Positions 8,555-16,522 of a stretch of 16,524 nucleotides of DNA are shown here, piece after piece. Position numbers and translations under genes: made by a program. Under the pieces are notes generated by a model. That model had not been told where the DNA came from. It ran no database searches and saw only the letters and a list, made by a program, of their open reading frames with translations. The DNA is from an uncultured Succinatimonas sp. (GTDB lineage Bacteria > Pseudomonadota > Gammaproteobacteria > Enterobacterales > Succinivibrionaceae), in the NCBI GenBank assembly GCA_900548485.1, contig URKL01000006.1, positions 1-16,524 on the forward strand, written 5' to 3'. Each line of letters opens with the position of its first letter. Positions within the stretch are counted from its first letter, which is position 1.

Positions 8555-11133
8555 CTTATATCTTTTTTAATTTGATATAAAAGATTAAGTGCTTGTATAG
8601 GCGAGACTTGATCTATATCCAGTGCTTGAAGCCTTTCTTCAATTTGCTTTAAGCACTGATAGTTTTTACTATAGTTTTCCTCATTTTTCTTTTCAGCTAC
8701 GGCTAGATTGTCCTCTGAAATTTTACTTGGATTTTTGTCTGCCGTTAAATTCTTTTCAATATTAGCGGAAGCTTCGTTAGTAATTTCATCAGGAACTCCG
8801 GCTAAACGAGCTACTTCTACAGCATAGGCGTAATTTTGTGCGCCAAGATCTGCTTTATATAAAAAGACAATTTCTCCATAACTTTTTTGTGCCTTAAAGC
8901 AGATATTACGAACTTTATGGAGTTTATCGGCAAGTTTAGCGATTTGAGGATAATGGGTAGAAAATAAAGCAAAACAGCCACAATGCTTGCACAGATAGCT
9001 AGCTATAGCTTCAGCTAAGGCTGCACCTTCATAAGTAGAGGTTCCACGGCCAACCTCATCCATAATTACTAAACTTTTTTCTGTAGCATTATTTAATATA
9101 GAAGCAGATTCTTCCATTTCTACCATAAAGGTAGATCGGCCTGAGGAAAGATCGTCAGAGGCTCCAATACGTGTAAAAATACGATCAATATCACCGATAA
9201 TAGCTTTTTGTGCAGGGACAAAACATCCACAGCGAGCCATAATGCAGATAAGTGCGCTTTGTCTCATAAAGGTTGATTTACCACCCATATTAGGACCTGT
9301 AATAATTAACATCTTATCTGAGGATAGATCGGTTGAATTAGGAATAAAGGGTTTATTTGAAATAGTTTCAATTACCGGATGGCGACCATTTTCAATTTTA
9401 ATAATATTTTCTGAAGATATCTGTGGACGCACGTAATCATGCAAAATGGCACATTTAGCAAAACCTGACAATACATCTAAAGCGGCAATATTAGTTGAAA
9501 GTTCACTTAACGAAGAAATTTGCTCTTGTAGAGTCTTTAAAATAGTCTCAAAAATTTCTTTTTCTAAAGCTAAAGCTTCATCTTTAGCTCGTAAAGTTTT
9601 TTCTTCAAGCTCTTTAAGTTCTGTGGTTATATAGCGTTCATTATTTTTTAAGGTTTGACGGCGGATATATCCCTCAGGTACCTTTTGTTCTTGTGAACGA
9701 GGAATTTCTATAAAATATCCATGGACAGAATTGAATCCTACCTTTAGGGTGTTAATACCAGTAGCAGCTTTTTCTCTTTTTTCAATATTTTCTAGGATAT
9801 TGCCTGAACCTTGCATTAAGGAGCGGAGTTCATCTAGGTGAGTATTGTATTGTGAGGCAATTACATTACCATCACGTAAAAAAGTAGAAGGTTCCTCTAA
9901 AATTGCTTGAGTTAAGAGCTCTTTTATAGAGGTTAGAGGATTTAGTTTATTTGCATAACTAATTAAATATTTATTAGCACTTTTTAGTAAAAGCTCTTTT
10001 ATTTCAGGAATTACCTCTAAAGATTGTCTAAGATTTGATAGATCTTTAGGGCGTGATGAACCAAGACCAATACGAGCGGTGATTCTTTCTATATCACCAA
10101 TACTTGCTAATTTTTCATCTAAGAGATCACAACTATATTCAACTAGAGCTTCAACTAAATTCAAGCGTGCATTTACTTTTTGATTGTCACGTAAAGGAGA
10201 AACTAAAGTTGCCTTTAAAAGTCTTTCTCCCATAGGAGTTATAGTGTGATCTAGAGCTTTAAGTAAACTTCCATGACTATTGCCACTTAAATTAGTTAAT
10301 AATTCTAAGTTGCGAATGGCTGTTGCATCTAAGATAACATTGAGTGAAGCATCATCACGTCTTATTGTGCGAATATGATAAAGAGGTACATTTTGGGTGC
10401 TTTTTACATAAGATAAAAGAGCTCCTGAAGCACAGATACCTTCATCTAGATTCTCAATGTCAAAGCCAATTAAGCTGTCCGTACCAAATTGCTTACATAA
10501 AAGTTTATAGCAACTTTCTTTATCAAAGTTCCAACTAGGCAAGCTTTTTTGGGAAACGATCTTTGAAAAAGCGCTAAGTTCTTTAAATTGTTCTGGATAG
10601 ACTAATTCTGCAGGAGAAATTTTTTGTAGATAAATTTGCAGATCTTTTAAGGACGCACAAATACCAGTTTTAAATAAACCAGAGCCTAAGCTCAAATAAG
10701 CAAAGCCATAATGATGTCGACTCTTATAAATGGCGGCGACTAAATTGTCTTGATGTTCAGGAGCGATTCCTTCATCAGTTACAGTGCCAGGAGTAATGAT
10801 TTTGCTAACCTGTCGGGTCATAGGTCCTTTTTTATTCGGATCTCCTGATTGCTCACAGATTACAACTGATTCACCTAATTTAATGAGACGGCTTATATAG
10901 CTATCTACGGCGTGAAAAGGAACACCTGCCATAGGTATAGGTTCACCGTTATTAGTTCCTCGGCGAGTTAAGGTTAAATCTAAAAGTGCAGCAATCTTTT
11001 TAGCATCTTCGTAAAAGAGCTCATAAAAATCTCCCAAACGATAAAATACCAGGGTATCTGGATATTTATGTTTAATCTCAAGGTATTGCCTCATCATGGG
11101 AGTGACTGCTTCAAGTGATGATAATTGCGACAT
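8551..11133 (-). CDS. mutS: DNA mismatch repair ATPase MutS
   Basis: MutS binds mispaired bases and, with MutL, starts strand-directed repair. The 860-residue product (E. coli 853) has the mismatch-binding domain with the Phe-x-Glu motif (GDFYELF; F36 and E38, the same numbers as in E. coli), connector, lever and clamp domains, and the ABC-type ATPase with Walker [11 protein letters not shown], Walker [16 protein letters not shown] and the STHYPQIA switch. The last 30 residues match the oligomerisation tail of E. coli MutS, after a Lys/Asn/Glu-rich linker. Start choice: the frame extends 12 codons further, to an ATG at 11169, but the ATG at 11133 aligns exactly with the E. coli N-terminus (MSxxxxxxAxTPMM). 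Neither start has a strong ribosome site. It is the only minus-strand gene in the window, convergent with rpoS and divergent from recA. Confidence 0.97.
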   Translation of the reverse strand: MSQLSSLEAVTPMMRQYLEIKHKYPDTLVFYRLGDFYELFYEDAKKIAALLDLTLTRRGTNNGEPIPMAGVPFHAVDSYISRLIKLGESVVICEQSGDPNKKGPMTRQVSKIITPGTVTDEGIAPEHQDNLVAAIYKSRHHYGFAYLSLGSGLFKTGICASLKDLQIYLQKISPAELVYPEQFKELSAFSKIVSQKSLPSWNFDKESCYKLLCKQFGTDSLIGFDIENLDEGICASGALLSYVKSTQNVPLYHIRTIRRDDASLNVILDATAIRNLELLTNLSGNSHGSLLKALDHTITPMGERLLKATLVSPLRDNQKVNARLNLVEALVEYSCDLLDEKLASIGDIERITARIGLGSSRPKDLSNLRQSLEVIPEIKELLLKSANKYLISYANKLNPLTSIKELLTQAILEEPSTFLRDGNVIASQYNTHLDELRSLMQGSGNILENIEKREKAATGINTLKVGFNSVHGYFIEIPRSQEQKVPEGYIRRQTLKNNERYITTELKELEEKTLRAKDEALALEKEIFETILKTLQEQISSLSELSTNIAALDVLSGFAKCAILHDYVRPQISSENIIKIENGRHPVIETISNKPFIPNSTDLSSDKMLIITGPNMGGKSTFMRQSALICIMARCGCFVPAQKAIIGDIDRIFTRIGASDDLSSGRSTFMVEMEESASILNNATEKSLVIMDEVGRGTSTYEGAALAEAIASYLCKHCGCFALFSTHYPQIAKLADKLHKVRNICFKAQKSYGEIVFLYKADLGAQNYAYAVEVARLAGVPDEITNEASANIEKNLTADKNPSKISEDNLAVAEKKNEENYSKNYQCLKQIEERLQALDIDQVSPIQALNLLYQIKKDIS

Positions 11134-11560
11134 GACTTTATCTTCTAAATTTTTGGGAATAAAACGCATTAAGCGCTCATATCTTATAAGATAGTGTTTT
11201 TTTTAGTTATTATAATTTATAAAAGAAAAAAGTGGGATTTCCTGACTTTTGAGAAAATTTTACTATGCTTATGGCTAAAGCTTTTAGAGCTTATAAAATC
11301 AGCAAGAGTTCATCAGATAAGTTTAGTCGCTTATTTGGTATAAGAGAAATTTAATGATTTGTGGATGGCTGATATAAGAGCATAAAAGTTCCTAAAAAAA
11401 TTAAAGGTAAATAAACTTTGATATCCATCATAAAAATATTTGAAATTAACTTATAAATATTCGTAATGAAGATTATTTGTAATCTTATCTGGATCTAATT
11501 ATTGTTAAGAGTGCAATAAAATATAGGTCTTTATAGCGAAATGGTTATCAAGGTATTATT
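11134..11560. other. mutS-recA intergenic region without a recognisable gene
   Basis: This AT-rich gap holds the upstream regions of divergent mutS and recA. In many gammaproteobacteria pncC (nicotinamide-nucleotide amidase) precedes recA; no trace of it is recognisable here. Visible elements are a 12-bp perfect palindrome, ATCTTATAAGAT (11181-11192), a small hairpin CTTAT-TTGGT-ATAAG (11330-11344), two copies of TATAAGAG (11339-11346 and 11373-11380), and a 29-codon frame at 11265-11354 that has no good ribosome site and matches nothing I recognise. No CTGT-N8-ACAG SOS box occurs anywhere in it. It may carry decayed coding sequence or a small RNA, but nothing supports a firm call. Confidence 0.6.
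11209..11214 (-). promoter_or_regulatory. Candidate -10 element for mutS
   Basis: Read on the minus strand this is a perfect TATAAT, about 75 bp upstream of the mutS ATG. The hexamer 17 bp further upstream (TCCCAC) is not a recognisable -35, and the region is so AT-rich that chance occurrence is likely. Confidence 0.25.
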
Positions 11561-11588
11561 TTGACATTAGTCTAAATTAGAATATAAT
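11561..11588 (+). promoter_or_regulatory. recA promoter, consensus sigma70
   Basis: TTGACA (11561-11566) and TATAAT (11583-11588), both perfect, are separated by 16 bp. Transcription should start near 11595, giving a leader of about 30 nt. The spacer contains the 11-bp perfect palindrome TCTAAATTAGA (11571-11581), and ATTAG occurs twice exactly 10 bp apart (11566-11570 and 11576-11580). These are operator-like, although they differ from the canonical gammaproteobacterial LexA box. Confidence 0.8.
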
Positions 11589-11624
11589 ATATTCATATAT
11601 AAATTATATTTTGCGGAGATAAAT

Positions 11625-12788
11625 ATGGCAGAGCGCGTACCGAAAGTGGCAAAAAATAAAGTTTCGGCAAATTTGGCTAAAGATCCCAAAAAACAAAAGG
11701 CTTTAGAAGCAGCAATGGAGCAGATCGAACGTCAGTTTGGTAAAGGTGCCATTATGCGTTTAGGTCAAAACGAAATTGTTGATATTGAAGCTATACCTAC
11801 AGGTTCTTTAACTTTAGACTTAGCCTTAGGTATAGGTGGATTGCCTATGGGCCGTATTATTGAGATTTACGGACCTGAGTCTTCAGGTAAGACCACTTTA
11901 ACTTTAGAGCTTATAGCCCAGGCACAAAAATTAGGTAAAGTTTGTGCTTTTATTGATGCTGAACATGCTTTAGATCCTCTTTACGCCCGCAAGTTAGGAG
12001 TTCAAATCGAGGATGTAATTATCTCTCAGCCGGATACCGGTGAACAGGCATTGGATATCTGTGAAACCTTAGTCAGATCTGGTGGCGTTGATGTAGTCGT
12101 TATCGACTCTGTAGCAGCTTTAGTGCCAAAGGCAGAAATTGAAGGCGATATGGGAGACAATCATGTCGGTTTGCAAGCTCGTCTTATGTCTCAGGCTTTA
12201 AGAAAACTTACCGGTATTATTAAACAGGCCAATTGCATGGTGGTATTTATTAACCAGTTGCGTATGAAAATTGGTGTTATGTTTGGTAACCCTGAAACTA
12301 CTACAGGAGGAAATGCTCTTAAGTATTATGCTTCTGTAAGATTAGATATCCGCAAAGGTATCCCTGTAAAGGAAAAAGAAGAAGTTATTGGCAATGAAAC
12401 TAAAGTCAAGGTGGTAAAAAATAAGGTAGCGCCTCCGTTTAAGACTGCTAACTTCCAAATCCTCTTTAATTATGGTATTGCCAAAAATAGTGAGCTTTTA
12501 GATCTTGGTGTAGCAGCTAAATTTATTGAAAAGAGTGGTGCTTGGTTTGCCTATAAAGGCAGTAAGATTGGCCAAGGCAAGACTAACGCTATGCGTTATT
12601 TAGATGAGCATCCTGAAATTGCCGAGGAACTTGAGCAACAGATTCGTGCTTTTTATAAGCAAAATAGCGATTACGAGCAAACAGCACAACTAGGGAGTGA
12701 ACCACAAAGTTCTTTAGAAAGCTTACCTTCAGCTAGTGATGATTTTAATGATGAGGATTTAGTAACTCCTATACCTGATGATCTGTAA
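11625..12788 (+). CDS. recA: Recombinase RecA
   Basis: RecA forms ATP-dependent filaments on single-stranded DNA, catalyses strand exchange and stimulates LexA self-cleavage in the SOS response. The 387-residue product is longer than E. coli RecA (353). Walker A is GPESSGKTT at 83-91, 17 residues later than in E. coli because of a basic N-terminal extension. Other marks are [11 protein letters not shown], the Walker B strand [13 protein letters not shown], and the DNA-binding loop regions around [20 protein letters not shown] and [21 protein letters not shown]. The C-terminal tail is acidic (SDDFNDEDL...), as in other RecAs where it restrains filament formation. GGAG (11615-11618) is 6 nt before the ATG, so the extension is part of the start with best support. 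recX follows after 6 bp and is probably cotranscribed. Confidence 0.98.
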   Translation: MAERVPKVAKNKVSANLAKDPKKQKALEAAMEQIERQFGKGAIMRLGQNEIVDIEAIPTGSLTLDLALGIGGLPMGRIIEIYGPESSGKTTLTLELIAQAQKLGKVCAFIDAEHALDPLYARKLGVQIEDVIISQPDTGEQALDICETLVRSGGVDVVVIDSVAALVPKAEIEGDMGDNHVGLQARLMSQALRKLTGIIKQANCMVVFINQLRMKIGVMFGNPETTTGGNALKYYASVRLDIRKGIPVKEKEEVIGNETKVKVVKNKVAPPFKTANFQILFNYGIAKNSELLDLGVAAKFIEKSGAWFAYKGSKIGQGKTNAMRYLDEHPEIAEELEQQIRAFYKQNSDYEQTAQLGSEPQSSLESLPSASDDFNDEDLVTPIPDDL

Positions 12789-12794
12789 AATAAT

Positions 12795-13241
12795 ATGGAG
12801 ATTTCTGCTAGTCCAGATTATAAAAAGGCGCTTAATTATGCTTTGAGATTATTAAGCGCCCGAGAATATTCTCGTTATGAACTTTATACTAAGCTTACAA
12901 AAAAATTTTCAATAGAGCTGGCAAAGACTGTATTAAAAATTTGTGATGATTATGGTTATGTGAGTGATAAACGCTGTGCGCAGATGTTGATTAACCATAT
13001 GCATAGTGCTCATTACGGTCAAAAACGCTTATTCCTAGAAGCCTTAAAGCGGCATTTAGATAAGAATTTAGTTTATGATCTCGCTCAAGATGTGGATTGG
13101 CTGAATATAGCTTTGGAGCTTTTGCATAAAAAATATGAGGTTTTGCCTTCAGAAAACTTTGAGAGAAATAAGGTTTTAGCTTTTCTATATCGTCGTGGTT
13201 TTTCAACGCCTATATGCTATCAAGCTTTAGAGAATTTTTAA
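12795..13241 (+). CDS. recX: RecA regulator RecX
   Basis: RecX binds RecA filaments and limits their extension and activity. The 148-residue product (E. coli 166) is a small, mostly helical protein with the family landmarks: ALRLLSAREYSRYELYTKL near the start (family pattern ALxLLxxRxxSxxELxxKL), DYGYVSDKRCAQMLI in the middle, the YGQKRLFLEALKR motif, and LYRRGFSTPICYQAL near the end. It begins 6 bp after the recA stop with no visible Shine-Dalgarno site, suggesting translational coupling and a low level relative to RecA. The recA-recX-alaS-csrA order is the standard gammaproteobacterial context. Sequence divergence is high, as is usual for RecX. Confidence 0.92.
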   Translation: MEISASPDYKKALNYALRLLSAREYSRYELYTKLTKKFSIELAKTVLKICDDYGYVSDKRCAQMLINHMHSAHYGQKRLFLEALKRHLDKNLVYDLAQDVDWLNIALELLHKKYEVLPSENFERNKVLAFLYRRGFSTPICYQALENF

Positions 13242-13295
13242 ATCTTAAAGCTATCTTGGACATTGATTCCATAAAATGTGGTTATAGCGCATTTT

Positions 13296-13304
13296 TGTTA
13301 TAAA
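13296..13304 (+). promoter_or_regulatory. Candidate alaS promoter (extended -10)
   Basis: TG at 13296-13297 followed by TATAAA at 13299-13304 forms an extended -10 in the recX-alaS gap. No good -35 hexamer is seen 16-18 bp upstream. It would give an alaS leader of about 110 nt. Confidence 0.35.
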
Positions 13305-13307
13305 ATA

Positions 13308-13338
13308 GCAGGCAATTGCAGTGGCTTATACAGCCTGT
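13308..13338 (+). other. Possible hairpin in the alaS leader
   Basis: CAGGC (13309-13313) can pair with GCCTG (13333-13337), extended by a G-U pair at 13308/13338, around a 19-nt loop that contains a second small inverted repeat, GGCT/AGCC. No U tract follows, so it is not an intrinsic terminator. Function unknown. Confidence 0.3.
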
Positions 13339-13420
13339 GACGGATTACCCACAATCATTAAGCTTTTGTAGTCACCGATATTTAATTTTATAAGCTTCCT
13401 ATTTTTTGGAAATTAAATTT

Positions 13421-16048
13421 ATGTATATGACAACTGATCAGATCCGCGATGCGTATCTGAACTTCTTTAAAGAGCACGGCCATAATGTGGTTCGTTCAAG
13501 CTCATTAGTTCCTTATAATGACGCAACCTTGCTATTTACTAATGCAGGTATGAATCAATTTAAAGATATCTACTTAGGCAAGGAAAAGAGAGATTATTTG
13601 CGCGCTACTACAGCTCAAAAATGTGTACGTGCCGGTGGTAAGCAAAATGATCTGGATAACGTAGGTTATACAGCTCGTCATCATACCTTCTTTGAGATGT
13701 TAGGTAATTTCAGCTTTGGCGATTACTTCAAAAAAGAAGCTATCAGTTATGCTTGGATGCTTTTAACTGAAGTTTTCATGTTGCCTAAAGAGTCCTTGAT
13801 GGTAACAGTCTATGACAAAGATGATGAAGCCTATAATATTTGGCGTGATGTTATTGGTTTACCTGAAAGCAAGATTGTCCGTATTGGTGATAATAAGGGT
13901 GGAGCTTTTAATTCAGATAATTTCTGGCAGATGGGTGATACCGGTCCTTGTGGTCCTTGCTCAGAAATTTTCTATGATCACGGTGAAGATGTTCAGGGTG
14001 GCCCTCCAGGCTCTCCAGATGAAGATGGTGACCGTTTCATCGAAATTTGGAACATCGTTTTCATGCAATACAATCGTAAAATCGATGGTACTTTTGAAAA
14101 ATTAGCTAAGCCTATGATCGATAACGGTTTAGGCTTAGAGCGTATTGCTGCCGTTTTACAGGGTGTACATTCAAATTACGATATTGATTTATTTGTTGCT
14201 TTAGAGAAGGCTAGTGCTGAAATTTTAGGCGTAAGTGATTTAGCTTCTAAGTCATTACGTGTTATTGCCGATCATATTCGTTCTTGTTCTTTCTTAATTG
14301 CTGACGGTGTTTTACCTTCTAATGAAGGTCGAGGCTATGTTTTACGTCGTATCATTAGAAGAGCTGTACGTCATGGCCGTTTATTAGGAGCTAAGGATGT
14401 ATTTTTCTATAAGATAGTAGACACCTTAGTTGCTTTAATGGGGAAGGCTTATCCTGAACTTGTAGAGCAGAGCGAGCTTATTAAACGTACTTTAAAGAAA
14501 GAAGAAGAGCAGTTTTTAAATACCTTAGATAGAGGCTTAGCATTACTTGAAGCAGAGCTTGTAAAATTAGGTGATAACCGTACAGTTCCAGGTGAAGTTG
14601 CATTTAAACTTTACGATACCTATGGTTTCCCTTCAGACTTAACTGCTGATGTCGTTCGTGATCGCGGTTATATCGTTGATATGGATGGTTTTGACAAGTG
14701 CATGCAAGAGCAGAAAGCTCGTGCAAAATCAGCATCTACTTTTGGTATTGATTATAACGAGCAGCTTAAGATCTCTGAGAATACTGAGTTTGTTGGCTAT
14801 GAGAGCTTAGAGTGTGAGGCCAAGGTTACTCATGTAATCAAAGATGGTGTTGATGTTGAATCAGCTTCTACTGATGAACGCGTTATTATCGTTTTAGATA
14901 AGACCCCGTTCTATGGTGAGATGGGTGGCCAGGTCGGTGATAAGGGTGTTATTCGTTTTGGCAATAATATCTTTATTGTTGAGGATACCTTACATGTAGG
15001 TAAAGCTACAATTCATGTAGGTCATGTAGATTTAGGTGAATTTAAGCCAGGCGACAAAGTAAATGCTTGTGTTGATGCAGATAATCGTCGAGCAATCGCT
15101 TCTCATCATACTGCAACTCACTTATTAGATTCAGCCTTGCGTAAAGTTTTAGGCGATGAGGTTGCTCAAAAGGGCTCCTATGTTGCTTTTGACCGTTTAC
15201 GTTTTGACTATTCTCATTCAAGCCCATTGTCTTTATCTGAAAGACAGCAGGTAGTAGCTTTAGTAAATGAAGCAATTCGTAATAATTATGAAGTTACTAC
15301 TGAAATTATGGATCTTGATGAGGCTAAGAAGTCAGGAGCTATTGCTTTATTCGATGAAAAATATGATAGCAAGGTTCGTGTAGTTTCAACTGGTGATTTC
15401 TCCAAGGAATTATGCGGTGGTACCCATGCTAAGCGCACCGGTGATTTAGGTTCCTTTATCATTGTTTCTGATGAATCTATTGCCTCAGGTGTTCGTCGTA
15501 TTGAAGCTTTAGTAGGTCAGGCAGCTGTTGAATGGCTTATGCATTTAGTCCGCATGGTAGCTAAGACTTCTAACCTTATGAAGACTGGTTCAGGTACTGA
15601 TCTTACCGAACGTACTGAGCAACTTTTAGCTCATAGTAAAGATCTTGAGAAGCGTAACGAACATTTACAAGCAAAACTAGTTTCTTATCAGTGTACTGGT
15701 CTTTTAGCTAATGCTGAGCTTTTAGGTGATACTAAGTTTATTTGTGGTACCTTAGAGGACTGCAATGCTAAAGATCTACGTACAGCTGTTGATGATTTGC
15801 GTAATCGTGCTCAGAATTGTGTTGTAGTTTTAGCTTGCACTGATGCTAATAAGGTTAGCTTAATTGCTGCCGTAAGTGCCGATAATGTTGCTAAGATTAA
15901 AGCTGGCGATATTATTCGCACTATTGCTCCTGCTATTGGAGGCAAAGGTGGTGGTCGTCCTGATTTAGCACAGGCTGGTGGTAGCAATGCTCAAGGTATT
16001 AACGAGTGCTTCGAGCAAGCATTAGCCTTAGTTAAGGAAAAGATCTAA
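13421..16048 (+). CDS. alaS: Alanine--tRNA ligase
   Basis: AlaRS charges tRNA-Ala and hydrolyses mischarged Ser- or Gly-tRNA-Ala. The 875-residue product (E. coli 876) is full length. It has the class II catalytic core (SSSLVPYNDATLLFTNAG, RAGGKQNDLDNVG, FFEMLGNFSFGDYFK, and the GxGLERIAAVLQ motif), then the tRNA-recognition helices. The editing domain has zinc ligands HTATH (H563, H567) and CGGTH (C665, H669), one less than the E. coli numbers. The C-Ala domain ends with GGKGGGRPDLAQAGG. The ATG at 13421 was chosen over an in-frame TTG at 13406 because it fits the family N-terminus; a weak TTGGA site lies 10 nt upstream. csrA begins one base after the stop. Confidence 0.98.
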   Translation: MYMTTDQIRDAYLNFFKEHGHNVVRSSSLVPYNDATLLFTNAGMNQFKDIYLGKEKRDYLRATTAQKCVRAGGKQNDLDNVGYTARHHTFFEMLGNFSFGDYFKKEAISYAWMLLTEVFMLPKESLMVTVYDKDDEAYNIWRDVIGLPESKIVRIGDNKGGAFNSDNFWQMGDTGPCGPCSEIFYDHGEDVQGGPPGSPDEDGDRFIEIWNIVFMQYNRKIDGTFEKLAKPMIDNGLGLERIAAVLQGVHSNYDIDLFVALEKASAEILGVSDLASKSLRVIADHIRSCSFLIADGVLPSNEGRGYVLRRIIRRAVRHGRLLGAKDVFFYKIVDTLVALMGKAYPELVEQSELIKRTLKKEEEQFLNTLDRGLALLEAELVKLGDNRTVPGEVAFKLYDTYGFPSDLTADVVRDRGYIVDMDGFDKCMQEQKARAKSASTFGIDYNEQLKISENTEFVGYESLECEAKVTHVIKDGVDVESASTDERVIIVLDKTPFYGEMGGQVGDKGVIRFGNNIFIVEDTLHVGKATIHVGHVDLGEFKPGDKVNACVDADNRRAIASHHTATHLLDSALRKVLGDEVAQKGSYVAFDRLRFDYSHSSPLSLSERQQVVALVNEAIRNNYEVTTEIMDLDEAKKSGAIALFDEKYDSKVRVVSTGDFSKELCGGTHAKRTGDLGSFIIVSDESIASGVRRIEALVGQAAVEWLMHLVRMVAKTSNLMKTGSGTDLTERTEQLLAHSKDLEKRNEHLQAKLVSYQCTGLLANAELLGDTKFICGTLEDCNAKDLRTAVDDLRNRAQNCVVVLACTDANKVSLIAAVSADNVAKIKAGDIIRTIAPAIGGKGGGRPDLAQAGGSNAQGINECFEQALALVKEKI

Positions 16049-16049
16049 T

Positions 16050-16241
16050 ATGTTGGTAATATCCCTAAAAGCCGGAGAACAGATACGGATCGGACGGGAT
16101 ATTACCGTTAAGATCCTAAAAAGTAATTCAGGCCTTGTGCGCTTAGGTGTTGAAGCTCCGGATAATGTGAAAGTAGCTCGCGAAATGCAAGAGCACAAGG
16201 TTATTTTTGAAAAATCAGAAAAAACTGAAAATAAAACTTGA
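16050..16241 (+). CDS. csrA: Carbon storage regulator CsrA (divergent)
   Basis: CsrA is a small homodimeric RNA-binding protein that binds GGA motifs in mRNA leaders and controls carbon flux, motility and biofilm genes. The 63-residue product (E. coli 61) keeps the family pattern: an MLxI start, AGEQIRIG, the VRLGVEAP core strand (30-37), and R44 in VAREMQEH. It departs from consensus in the first RNA-binding strand: residues 4-7 are I-S-L-K where most CsrA proteins have L-T-R-R or L-T-R-K, so R6 is Leu. It is separated from alaS by one base. AAGGA at 16034-16038, inside alaS, is 11 nt from the ATG and includes a GGA that could serve autoregulation. The csrA stop is embedded in the promoter of the next tRNA gene. 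Confidence 0.93.
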   Translation: MLVISLKAGEQIRIGRDITVKILKSNSGLVRLGVEAPDNVKVAREMQEHKVIFEKSEKTENKT

Positions 16242-16266
16242 CAAAGGTTTAACAAAAACAGATAAT
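16238..16266 (+). promoter_or_regulatory. Promoter of tRNA-Ser, overlapping the csrA stop codon
   Basis: A perfect TTGACA (16238-16243) is followed after 17 bp by GATAAT (16261-16266). Transcription should start near 16273, about 16 nt before the tRNA. The csrA stop TGA (16239-16241) lies within the -35 hexamer. Confidence 0.7.
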
Positions 16267-16288
16267 AACCACGCTAAAAATTTCTCGT

Positions 16289-16383
16289 GGATAGATGACC
16301 GAGAGGCTGAAGGTACTCCCCTGCTAAGGGAGCATACGAGTATAAAGCTTGTATCGAGGGTTCGAATCCCTCTCTATCCGCCA
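16289..16383 (+). tRNA. tRNA-Ser (anticodon GCU)
   Basis: The 95-nt sequence folds as a class II tRNA. The acceptor stem is GGATAGA/TCTATCC with discriminator G and encoded CCA (16381-16383). The anticodon stem CTCCC/GGGAG holds loop CTGCTAA with anticodon GCT, reading AGC and AGU. A long variable arm (ATACGAG paired with CTTGTAT) is typical of tRNA-Ser. The T arm is GAGGG-TTCGAAT-CCCTC. The position after csrA matches E. coli serV. Confidence 0.97.
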
Positions 16384-16395
16384 GTTAAAAAAAGC

Positions 16396-16423
16396 TTGCA
16401 ATATTTTAAAAAACTGTTAGAAT
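16396..16423 (+). promoter_or_regulatory. Candidate promoter of tRNA-Arg with GC-rich discriminator
   Basis: TTGCAA (16396-16401), a 16-bp spacer and TAGAAT (16418-16423) with an upstream TG (16415-16416) form a plausible extended -10 promoter. The bases after the -10 include GCGCCG, a GC-rich discriminator typical of stable-RNA promoters repressed by ppGpp. An 8-bp inverted repeat, GCAATATT (16398-16405) and AATATTGC (16421-16428), overlaps both hexamers. Confidence 0.5.
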
Positions 16424-16445
16424 ATTGCGCCGTAACAAATGACAT

Positions 16446-16522
16446 GCACCAGTAGCTCAGCTGGATAGAGTAATCGGCTACGAACCGATCGGTCAGGGGT
16501 TCGAATCCCTTCTGGTGCGCCA
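16446..16522 (+). tRNA. tRNA-Arg (anticodon ACG)
   Basis: The 77-nt sequence has acceptor stem GCACCAG/CTGGTGC, discriminator G and encoded CCA (16520-16522). The D arm contains AGCTCAGCTGGATAGAG. The anticodon stem ATCGG/CCGAT holds loop CTACGAA with anticodon ACG, whose A34 is normally converted to inosine by TadA to read CGU, CGC and CGA. The T arm is AGGGG-TTCGAAT-CCCTT with an end G-T pair. It corresponds to argVYZQ after serV in E. coli; further copies could lie beyond the window. Confidence 0.97.

Noticed and set aside
8555..8580. Inverted repeat TTATATC/GATATAA after rpoS as a terminator
   Set aside because: The stem is only AT pairs, with the T run in the loop and not after the 3' arm on either strand.
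11134..11169. Upstream ATG lengthening MutS by 12 residues
   Set aside because: The ATG at 11133 gives F36 and E38 exactly as in E. coli MutS, and the upstream start has no good ribosome site.
13812..14105. 97-codon forward frame inside alaS
   Set aside because: It is an overlapping shadow frame within the highly conserved AlaRS catalytic domain.
16207..16455. 82-codon forward frame through the csrA end and tRNA-Ser
   Set aside because: It runs through a well-formed tRNA gene and the csrA 3' end and has no protein similarity I recognise.
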